Assembly: GCA_905221605.1 (NCBI GenBank)
Contig: CAJNDS010000453.1
Location: 62,001 to 126,000 of the forward strand
Direction of reading: 5' to 3'
Source of the DNA: Symbiodinium natans
Taxonomy: Eukaryota > Sar > Dinophyceae > Suessiales > Symbiodiniaceae
Length of the DNA: 64,000 bases
Every line of letters begins with the position of its first letter. Positions within the stretch are counted from its first letter, which is position 1. Of this stretch, positions 41,703-49,792 are shown piece after piece. The position numbers were made by a program, and so were the translations under genes. The notes beneath the pieces were generated by a model, which saw only the letters and a program-made list of their open reading frames with translations, was not told the origin of the DNA and did not search any database.

Positions 41703-42128
41703 ATGGCTTCACTAGGTTCTGCCCCTGAACTAAGAGGTCTCGGAGGTGAAGTGAAACTGTTTCCCCCACCGTCATTTGATGGGTCACTGGATAAGTATGA
41801 GGATTGGAGCTGGCAAATGAAGAAGTGCATAGGACTGTACAAGCCCGAAGCAAAGCTGCTCATGGATGCATGCGAGGTTCTAACTGAAGCTGTCACAGAC
41901 GAACATGTGATCGACTGGAATCGAAGAACCGATGCGAGTCGAGACATGAAACTGATCGAGTTCAGTCGTCAACTGCTTTATCTGTTGGCACAGTTAACCG
42001 AGGGAGCTGCGAGAGCGACTGTCAGACAAGAAGACACTGAGAATGGCTTCGAGGTATGGCGAAGACTGCATCAGCAGTTTTCACTGCCTAACCGGTCCCA
42101 ACTCACAAGCAGGCGATGGGCAGCGTAG
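41703..42128 (+). pseudogene. Gag N-terminal fragment
   Basis: The frame encodes MASLGSAPELRGLGGEVKLF, then FDGSLDKYEDWSWQMKKCI, the usual start of copia Gag (capsid) with its conserved Trp-rich helix. Helical segments follow (LIEFSRQLLYLLAQLTEGAA, FEVWRRLHQQFSLPNRSQL). Homology ends near 42100, where sequence jumps to integrase in a different frame. The second half of the capsid, the zinc knuckle and the protease are therefore deleted. The 141-codon product would stop at 42128. Confidence 0.8.
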
Positions 42129-44563
42129 GCCAGATGCAGAGGACGCTGTACGCACAGCTGAGAACTGTCCTTCTGCAGCTTCAAGAAAGCACTGGCGTTG
42201 AAGTGACATCTGATCATGCACTGTTCCCGTGGGCAGTGAAGCATGCTCAGTTTTTGCTGAACCGCTATCTTGAACATGCGGATGGCCACACAAGCTACTG
42301 GCGTCGTTGGCAGAGAGACTACAATTCAGGACTGTGTTGCTTTGGCGAAGTTGTGCAAGCAAAGTTGACTGGACCGCACGCTGCGCGCAAAGCATTCCCG
42401 TCCTGGGTAACTGGCATGTGGCTTGGTCGAGATACTGAAGCAGACGAAGTGATCATCGGAACTGAACATGGAGTCACCAAAGTGAGGACTGTCCGTCGAC
42501 TGCAACCCTCACTGCAATGGCAAAAGCAGATTGTTCAAATGTTCCGCGCACTGCCTTGGGATCCAAAAGGTGAAGGCAAAGATGCGATCACTGAGTTTGT
42601 TTTGCCACAAAATCTCACAGCCACTGGCAGAGTGAAAGAACCGCCTGGACTGGCTAGAGAGCCAATGGATGATGTGTTGGAAACACAGCCGCAAACTGCG
42701 TCTGAAGAACGTGAAGCTGAAGTCGAACCCTTGAGTTCGCCCACTGGTTCCAAGAGATCAGCTGAAGAAGGAGGCGCTGAGCCTAAGGCAAAACTGGCGC
42801 GCCCTGATCCTGAAGCTGACGCTGAGCCACTGGGCAAAGCGCAAAGAATTGCCGCTATAACTGAAGCCTATCAGCATGACTGGTCCTGGGTTGCTTCCGC
42901 GACAAGTGCAACTGAGGTTCGCAACAAAGATGGGTCGTCTGTTTCCGTCGAAGTGAACTGTGATGAAGAAGAAGCTGTTGCCGAGGCGAAACTGGCAAAC
43001 CCCATCATTTGGGATGCCACTGAAGAGTTTCCTGAAGAAGCACAGGCAACTGGCATGAATAAGGAAATGGGATCCATGAAGGACTTCGAAGTGTATACAG
43101 AAGTGCCCGTAGAGAACTGCTCAAGTGAGCAAGTGAAGGGTGCCATTGGCGTGAAATGGGTCAAGCGCTGGAAGTCTGACATAGAACTGCGAATGCGTCT
43201 CGTAGTTCAAGGCTGCTTCCAGGACTCTCGCCAACTGGACCTGGATTCACTGTTCGCGAGCACACCGTCGTTGGTGACACTGCGTGTGTTGCTGATTTTG
43301 GCCCTTGCTCGAAACTGGACGATCACGCTTGCTGATGTGTCAACTGCGTTTTTACACGCAGCAATGACTGACGAAGTGTTCGTCTGGCCGCCAGCTGAGT
43401 ACTACCCTGACAGGAAAGTACTCTGGCGACTGAATAAGGCAATGTACGGGCTGCGTCAAGCGCCTAAACTGTGGCAAGACCATTTTGCCGCTACGATGCA
43501 GAAACTGAAGTTCAAGCGCTGCAAGTCCGATGGCAATCTTTACTGTCATGAAAGTGGTTCACTGTTTGTCTTGGCATATGTTGACGATCTACTGATCATT
43601 GGAGATGACAAGCTCAAACGGCAGTTTCTTGAAGAACTGCAGAAAGAGCTGATCGTGAAGATCACTGGTGAGTTGGTCGAAGGGACTGAGCACACGTTTC
43701 TTGGTCGCCGCTTGCGTCACTGCGGTGATAGCATTGATGTGTGCATGTCTCCGTCGTATGTTGACAAACTGCTTGAAATGTACAACCTGTCGAAGTGCAA
43801 TCCTGTTGCCACGACTGGGTCGTCATCCTTGAGACAGGTGATGCCTGAGCCACTGGATAAAGAAGGCCATGAGAAGTATCGCACTGCGGTTGGCAAACTG
43901 CTATGGTATGCGTTTGTAAGGCCTGATGTTGCATACGCGGTGAAGGAACTGTCACGCGACGTGACTGCTCCCACCACTGAGTCGGTTGGAAAGTTGAAAC
44001 ACCTGTTGAGGTACTTGTCTGGTACCAAACTGTCGGTGTTGAAGCTGAGACCGACGCACCAGCTGTCTGGAGCCACTGTCCCTGTGGATGTAAATGCGTA
44101 TGTTGACAGTGACTGGGCTGGATGCAACAAGACACGCAAGTCGACTTCTGGTTCGACTGTGAATGTCCTTGGTTGTAATGTTCAAAGCACTGCACGCACG
44201 CAATCAACAATCGCACTGTCAAGTGGTGAAGCTGAATTGTATGCAATTGGTCAAGGCACGAGCGAGGCACTGTTCGTTCGCGCGCTGTTGCTGGAGAGTG
44301 GACTGACCCGCAAGGTCAATGTTCACGTGTACACTGATTCCACTGCAGGCAAATCTATGGCGACGCGTTTCGGCGCTGGCAAGCGCACTAAGCATGTGGA
44401 ACTGAGGTTCCTTTATATGCAAGACCTGGTGAAAGCTGGACTGATCAAGGTCCTGAAGGTAGGAACACTGAACAACCCTGCCGATTTGCTCACCAAATAT
44501 GTCAGCGTTGAAACACTGTCATCACTGAAAGGACGCTTAGGCGTTCATAGTAACCTGTTCTAA
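42116..44563 (+). CDS. Copia Pol remnant: integrase C-terminus, reverse transcriptase, RNase H
   Basis: 815 codons. Residues 1-130 are the integrase C-terminal part (HALFPWAVKHAQFLLNRYL, YWRRWQRDYNSGLCCFGEVV). An acidic linker follows. The reverse transcriptase spans about 285-530, with IGVKWVKRWKSD, LADVSTAFLHAAMTDEVFVW, MYGLRQAPKLWQ and the catalytic YVDD at 488-491. RNase H covers about 655-790, with YVDSDWAGC (662), SSGEAELYA, YTDSTAGK, KHVELRF and ADLLTK. All catalytic acids of RT and RNase H are present and the frame is open, so cDNA synthesis could still be encoded, but integrase catalysis could not. The first ATG is internal to the integrase homology, which already begins before it (HKQAMGSVGQ), so translation probably relied on the lost upstream frame. 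Confidence 0.93.
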   Translation: MGSVGQMQRTLYAQLRTVLLQLQESTGVEVTSDHALFPWAVKHAQFLLNRYLEHADGHTSYWRRWQRDYNSGLCCFGEVVQAKLTGPHAARKAFPSWVTGMWLGRDTEADEVIIGTEHGVTKVRTVRRLQPSLQWQKQIVQMFRALPWDPKGEGKDAITEFVLPQNLTATGRVKEPPGLAREPMDDVLETQPQTASEEREAEVEPLSSPTGSKRSAEEGGAEPKAKLARPDPEADAEPLGKAQRIAAITEAYQHDWSWVASATSATEVRNKDGSSVSVEVNCDEEEAVAEAKLANPIIWDATEEFPEEAQATGMNKEMGSMKDFEVYTEVPVENCSSEQVKGAIGVKWVKRWKSDIELRMRLVVQGCFQDSRQLDLDSLFASTPSLVTLRVLLILALARNWTITLADVSTAFLHAAMTDEVFVWPPAEYYPDRKVLWRLNKAMYGLRQAPKLWQDHFAATMQKLKFKRCKSDGNLYCHESGSLFVLAYVDDLLIIGDDKLKRQFLEELQKELIVKITGELVEGTEHTFLGRRLRHCGDSIDVCMSPSYVDKLLEMYNLSKCNPVATTGSSSLRQVMPEPLDKEGHEKYRTAVGKLLWYAFVRPDVAYAVKELSRDVTAPTTESVGKLKHLLRYLSGTKLSVLKLRPTHQLSGATVPVDVNAYVDSDWAGCNKTRKSTSGSTVNVLGCNVQSTARTQSTIALSSGEAELYAIGQGTSEALFVRALLLESGLTRKVNVHVYTDSTAGKSMATRFGAGKRTKHVELRFLYMQDLVKAGLIKVLKVGTLNNPADLLTKYVSVETLSSLKGRLGVHSNLF

Positions 44564-45105
44564 CTGTTTGCGTGCCCCCTTTGTGTGCGCCCGCGTACTG
44601 ATGCTCGTGATGATGCGCCGCGGTTGATGCACTGTTTGGGGTTGGTTGCAGGACTGTTTTGGTTTGCTGGACGCCTCGTGCCATAGGCACTGCGGATTTA
44701 CAACACTGCAGCATAAAAATAAGCAACACTGCTGTGCTGTGTGCGTTGTGTGTCACTGTCTTGTTCACTGTGCATGTACAAACAGACAAACAAGCACTGC
44801 TCCCAAGGAGCACTGGCAAGCAAAGCACTGCTTGTGCTGAGTGTCACTGTGCAGTTGTGCATGTACTGTTGTGCAGAAAGAAGCGACTGAGAGGAGAGAA
44901 CCACGTTCACTGTTTTCGTCGATTCGAAACGATTTTTCACTGTTTTCTTCGAAGTTGGAAAACTGTCTTTTACATGTGTCATGTGTAGAAAGAAAACTGT
45001 GCATAGAAGTTTGGGCTGCACTGCTTTGCATGCTGTGTTTTTGAGCGACTCAAAAGTCACTGCCTAACTGCCCTCTGCTTCCTCACTGTTCTGTAGACTG
45101 CCGCC
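44564..45105 (+). other. Non-coding spacer within the copia element
   Basis: 540 bp between pol and the extra ORF with no long frame on the plus strand. It carries about 25 ACTG tetramers against one or two CAGT. It may act as leader for the downstream ORF. Confidence 0.6.
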
Positions 45106-46434
45106 ATGTCGAATGCCATCGCAAATGTGGCAAGACTGGCCACTGATGAGCCAATGCTCCAGATCACTGAGCTCGAGCAAAGAGCTGTGACGACTCACAA
45201 TGGCAGACTGGCCACTGAGTTGAATGGAGCCACACAGCGCATGTCACTGGCAAGTCAGGTGCCTGAAGTGACAATGGCGAACTGGCCCTTCAATGTCAGT
45301 GAGAGGCCACTGGATCATATCCAGGTTGAACGGCCGCCGGTACTGTTCCATGGAGGAACTGTCAGGTGGTACTGGGTGTCAAATGCTGAGTATCCAACTG
45401 TCGAAGGCTACCCCAACCACTGGCAAAGCTTCGCTGATCTGCGACTGCTGCTCGCAAAGGAACTGGCCAAACTGCGCGATCTGGTGCAGAGAGCGGCAGA
45501 TGAGAAGGAGCTACTGGAGTGCACTGTGCAGGAAGTGCTCACATCATGTGGAATGCACTGCTTCTTCGCTGCGCAGACTGATGGGACTGAGAGGATCAGA
45601 CTGCCTCCAGCTGTCCTCAACCTCCTGTATGACTGCACTGATCTGCTGATGGATGCTGTTCCAGAAACTGTGGATCTCTTTCCATTTGTCAACTGGAGCA
45701 GCGAGTATACGAGGGAGGAAGCTGCACTGTTTGGCAGACTGACAAGTGAGAATGGTCACCCAACGAGTGTCTTGGAGACACTGGTGGCCAAGCACTGCTG
45801 GATCTGCCTACGCACTGATGATGCGGAGACATTGCTCACGACTGGGCAATTCTCACTGCATGGGATTTACGCTGGACAGTTCAATCTGTCGATGAGTGCT
45901 CGAGCCGCACTGTGGCGCCGTGGACTGTGGCAGGCACAGACCGAGGAGTCCACTGACACTGCTGAGCAGACGTGGACACTGGTGGCGTTTCGGTTCACCA
46001 CTGTGCATTTCATCGATCTGGTCACTGAAGGCACACTGCGGTTTTTCAATCGCAGGTACAGTGATTACATCGTGACCACTGACCCCGGGCTCACTGAGGT
46101 GCCGTTCACACTGAATGCGCAAGAGCGAGTGTCCGTTCGTCGTTGGACACTGGTCGACTGGGAGCCGAAGGATCTCTTTGCTCGGTCGACTGCCGCTGAC
46201 TGGCATCGCAACTGTCGCCACATCGTCATCGGGGCGACTGTTTGGACTGAGGCAACTGCCATCCAGCTGGGAGAGTTCATCACTGATGAGGACCAGCCCA
46301 CTGGCACATGGAGGCCAGGATTCACTGGTGGTGACAAGGCACAGGCCACTGCTCTGACCACTGTGGTCACTGGCCTGAGGCGAGCCATTGGGACTGACCA
46401 CCAAGTCTCAATCACTGTCTCGCCAGCCGAGTGA
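45106..46434 (+). CDS. Extra ORF between pol and the 3' LTR, unknown
   Basis: A 442-codon frame, intact, that I do not recognise. It begins MSNAIANVARLATDEPMLQI. It has a mixed alpha/beta composition with many Trp (VRWYWVSNAEYPTVEGY, LWRRGLWQAQTEES, ETVDLFPFVNWSSEYTR), a Leu/Lys-rich helical stretch (LRLLLAKELAKLRDLVQRAA, about residue 111) and a Thr-rich C-terminal part. No signal peptide or membrane segment is evident. Its position matches the place where some copia lineages carry an env-like or accessory gene, but nothing in it argues for an envelope. An open frame of this length in an element with two identical LTRs suggests it was functional at the time of the last insertion. It shares the strong ACTG bias of the element. 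Confidence 0.7.
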   Translation: MSNAIANVARLATDEPMLQITELEQRAVTTHNGRLATELNGATQRMSLASQVPEVTMANWPFNVSERPLDHIQVERPPVLFHGGTVRWYWVSNAEYPTVEGYPNHWQSFADLRLLLAKELAKLRDLVQRAADEKELLECTVQEVLTSCGMHCFFAAQTDGTERIRLPPAVLNLLYDCTDLLMDAVPETVDLFPFVNWSSEYTREEAALFGRLTSENGHPTSVLETLVAKHCWICLRTDDAETLLTTGQFSLHGIYAGQFNLSMSARAALWRRGLWQAQTEESTDTAEQTWTLVAFRFTTVHFIDLVTEGTLRFFNRRYSDYIVTTDPGLTEVPFTLNAQERVSVRRWTLVDWEPKDLFARSTAADWHRNCRHIVIGATVWTEATAIQLGEFITDEDQPTGTWRPGFTGGDKAQATALTTVVTGLRRAIGTDHQVSITVSPAE

Positions 46435-46867
46435 GAGACTGCAGTGAACTGCAGATAGTCGATGGGGGTATCCACTCATGCCATGTCACTGACATTCGAC
46501 TGGCCTCTGAGCTGGGGACCCTTTCCGACTGAAGATGGAGAGTGACTGCAGAGTCACTGGAGCCCTGAGCCCTTGAAACTGGCTTGGTCGTTGAGTAAGC
46601 TGCAACTGCCGACTGTTCACTGGTCTTGGTGACTGTTTTGCAAGCTGCAAAGCTGAAGTGAGACCTAGCAGCACTGTACAGGCCAGCTGCTGATACTGTT
46701 CGCAATTTGCAAAAGCACTGGATGAGCCTGATTCGTTACTGCTGCTTTCGTTGAGTGTACTGCGATATGTGATGGTTTTGATTTGATAGTATACTGCTGC
46801 CGAGTTTCTCGCAATGGCCGAGACGACTGATGTGAGTCGAACACTGAAGTGTTGACTCAAGGGACTG
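46435..46867 (+). other. 3' untranslated region of the copia element
   Basis: Non-coding, ACTG-rich. Just before the 3' LTR is CTCAAGGGACTG; the short purine run AAGGGA would be a weak polypurine tract for plus-strand priming. Confidence 0.55.
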
Positions 46868-47043
46868 TGTTAGAATACACTGTTCCCTCTAGAGCCCTGG
46901 CAGTATTCACTGCCTGATCTGACCAAAGCTGTCGTCACTGCTTTGGCTCAAGTGCTGAAACAAGTGTGACTGATGAATTGCTCACTGCTGTGAATGTTGT
47001 GATACCTGAAAGTGTATCCCAAACTGCTCCATTGAACTTTTCA
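46868..47043 (+). repeat. 3' LTR
   Basis: 176 bp, matching the 5' LTR at every position I compared. The spliced-leader-like TTTGGCTCAAG lies at 46942-46952, the same offset (74) as in the 5' LTR. Confidence 0.95.
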
Positions 47044-47160
47044 GGGGGGGGGGGGGGGGGGTGAGGGGGGGGGAGGGGGGGGGTGAGGGGGGGGGGGGCC
47101 GGGGCGGGGGGGTAGGGGGGGGGGAGGGTAGGGGGGGTGTGGCGGGGGTGGGGGGAACGG
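47044..47160. repeat. Poly-G tract
   Basis: G-runs of 7-18 with single T, A or C interruptions. With the G-rich sequence at 41450-41479 it formed the insertion target of the copia element. Confidence 0.95.
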
Positions 47161-49480
47161 GCTGAGAGCCCTGCTGGGAGGGGCTTCAACTGCCTCTGGT
47201 CCTGGCGAACCGTCCGCTTGCGGACCCCGGTTTTTCAGGGGCGGGTACCCATTTGAGGCCAAAAAAAGGGTCCGAAAAAGGGCTTTGGCTGTGGGGGGAC
47301 CTATACCTCCGCCCGAGGCCTCGGCGGATTTCAAAAAAAGTTTTCTGTTTAGTGTCTCAACAGTTTGTGTAGCCTGTGTACCTCCAAGACTCGATTCGGA
47401 AGCTTCCCTTTCGGTTAGGGGCTTTGGGTTTGTGTGGGCGAACAGCGGCGAACAGCGGAGCATAGGCTGTTGATGGGCTCTACCCACACGAAAAGGGTTT
47501 CCTGTCCAATATTCAAGACACAAAGAAGAATCACCAACAAATCACCGAATAGTTGGCCCTCAGACGTCTCAAGGCCGCTCATGAGAATGCGGCCGCGCGC
47601 GTGGTAGGACTGTTACACGTCTTTCTAAGGGGGATCTCGCTCCCCGGCGCGCGCGCTTGCGCGCGCGCCGGTTCCCTCTGAAGGTGTTTCTTCCCTTGTC
47701 CAAGGGCCCGGAGGCTGAGCTGGAGACGCTGGGGCCGCTGAACGTTGAACTGCGATGACTCACCATCTCGGCCCGGCGCCTTGGACTTTTTCTGGGGTGT
47801 TCGGTTGAACAATCTGCTCGGAAAATGAGACCCTTCCTACTTGATGATTGGCCTCCATGTGGAGATATGAGAAGGCCTTCCAAACCGCCAAGGCCTCAAA
47901 CTGGGGATAAATACCGGTGCGATTTCGGCGGGGATGCTGCCCGTGCTTGTAGAGGCCGCCTGCGGCTTCAACCAAGCCCCTATACGCTCCGTAATCATGC
48001 AAATTCCAAAGCCCCTATCATCCCCATAAGCTGGCCCTGCCCTGAAACCACCACCCGCGCAACCAATCACACTCTCTGCAACAAGTCCTCCCAGTTTGGG
48101 CTCCTTGAAAAAGGGGGACATGAAAGCTCAAGGTCGGATTGCCAGGCCTCAAGCCACCTTCAAAGGCAGTTGCAGAGCCAAGGTCTGAATCCAAAGACCT
48201 CCCCCCCAACTGAGGCTTTCCATATCAGCAAACCCATCAAGCCCCAAAGCTCCACAAAACTTCCAGAACGCCACAGGCACGAGCCCCCCCAACAATTCGG
48301 AGTCCCCAGACTTCTTCTGTTTTGAGCCGCTGAAAAGAGGCTGAGAGGGGCGGGGAGGTGGCGCCGACGCGTTTCTTGACTGTTTGTGAGGGGATTTCGA
48401 AACAAGGTTTTTCAAGCTGGGCTATGGTTTGTAAAGGGGGGGTCATTGGGCGCTGCGTTGCGGGTCTCGGGGCTTGTGGCCCTTTATGGTCAGGGAGCAC
48501 TCAACCCTTGCCCGTGGGCTGCTTTTGATTAAGATGGTTGCAGAGCCCAGCACCTGCCTCCAACAATGTTGCCAGGAAGCTTTGGCGGCAGATCTGGAGT
48601 GAGGGCCCGCCGCACACGTTTCGCTACCGCTGGCGCTGGAGACTGCCTGCGAGGAATCGCATGGCAGAACAGCAGTCAGAGTGTCGGATCAAGAGGAGGT
48701 GCCCGCCTGCTGAATACAGAGGCATTGAAGGGCACGGTCGCCACTTGAGGTGGCAGCCGGACACGTTGTAGGGCGATCGGAGGGCTCTCCGGTTTCTGTT
48801 GGGTCGTGGCACGTTGCGGCATTTGTGGGAACACGGGCACACATAGAGAAGCGGGCTTGAGATTCGAGCTGAAGGTTTCACCTTTCTCTTCAAAGCCGCC
48901 CGCGCGAGACTTGTACGCCGCGCTGCAAAAGAAGGCCGAGAGTGAAGGGGCCTGGAGTGGAAGTGTTAAAATGTTCTGTCCCACCAGCTTTGTCGCACGT
49001 AGAGCTTTCGGGAGCAGCTCTAAAAGGGACCCCCCCCCTCCCAGCCGCCTCTTATTGAAGCAAGGGGCCCCAAGCTCTACGAACCCCCACCCCCTGAAGT
49101 CCCCTCGAATCCCTCCCTTCTGGCCCATGCAACAGATGCCCACTGCCCACACCACCGGACCGGCGCCTCAAGGCTCTGAGCCCCAGGATTCAAGGAGCTT
49201 GCCGCACAAGAGATCAGGGCATCGACAGTATATATACATAGAAAAATATATATACATATATATATATATATCTGCAAAAAAACAAAAATATTGTGTTTTA
49301 GAGGTATTAAAAACTGTACCACATACTACATGTAGAAGGCCCTGCAGAAGGAGGTTTCACACCAGTACTGCGCGCGGAGCTCTCAACATACTTGGCGGCT
49401 GAAGGTGGAAGAGTTTCTGAGTTCAACAGCTCTCTTTTCCTGGCAGCTTGTGTATCTGAAAGTTGCACCTTGCAGCTCCG
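47161..49480. other. No firm gene
   Basis: Holds a perfect 28-nt CG palindrome at 47644-47671, a (TA)n patch at 49229-49271 and only weak frames. The plus-strand stretch 48858-48990 (FELKVSPFSSKPPARDLYAA) is somewhat exon-like, but it has no family match and no assigned splice sites. Confidence 0.35.
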
Positions 49481-49792
49481 ATGGATCCCATGGCCAGCAG
49501 CTCCGACCCGGGCTCCGATGCCGGGCCCGCAGTGCAGCGCTACATCGCGGAGACGCTGACCCCCGTCACCACGGAGCTGCTGAGCTCTCTTCTCGACGAG
49601 ATGCCCGAGGCCGGAAGTGCCTGCGTGATTCCACACGTGTGTCCCGCGGAAAGCCCCGAAGTTGTTTGAGGGGACATGCTCCCACCTCGAAACTGCCAGG
49701 TCCCGGAGAGCTTCATGCTGGCCTGGCTCCGCGGCCGCTCTGGGGTGCCGGGCGCCGGCGCCCAGTCGCTGCGCCGCAAGAATGCGGCCCTG
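49481..49792 (+). CDS. RIIa/Dpy-30-like N-terminal exons
   Basis: Exon 1 (49481-49609) encodes MDPMASSSDPGSDAG, then VQRYIAETLTPVTTELLSSL and LDEMPE. Exon 2 starts at 49700 with VPESFMLAWLRGRSG. Joined, they give the pattern Y-I-x-x-x-L-x-P, a Leu-rich helix, then (R/E)PE-x-P-x-x-F-M-x-x-W-L, which is the RIIa/Dpy-30 dimerisation-docking helix pair. The family binds amphipathic helices of anchoring proteins, often in cilia or kinase complexes. The intron between them (49610-49699, 90 nt) begins GC and ends AG, a non-canonical donor known from dinoflagellates. The 3' limit of exon 2 is uncertain. Confidence 0.55.

Larger units (their letters stand above)
41480..47043 (+). mobile_element. Ty1/copia-type LTR retrotransposon, 5,564 bp, internally deleted
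   Basis: Bounded by two 176-bp LTRs (41480-41655 and 46868-47043) that begin TGTTAG, end TTCA and appear identical by eye. Both flanks are GGGGG (41475-41479, 47044-47048), consistent with a 5-bp target duplication in G-rich DNA. TGGTAGCGGAGC directly after the 5' LTR is a good primer-binding site for initiator tRNA-Met. Internal order: gag start, integrase C-terminus, reverse transcriptase, RNase H, an extra ORF, then the 3' LTR. Integrase before RT defines the copia order. The gag C-terminus, protease and integrase core are missing. The whole element is rich in ACTG on the plus strand. Confidence 0.93.

Noticed and set aside
43662-44270. 202-codon minus-strand frame inside pol
   Set aside because: Antisense shadow of the RNase H region; the sense strand has all catalytic motifs.
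41480-47043. Ty3/gypsy affiliation of the LTR element
   Set aside because: Integrase sequence precedes the reverse transcriptase and the YVDD, SSGEAE and ADLLTK motifs are of the copia type.
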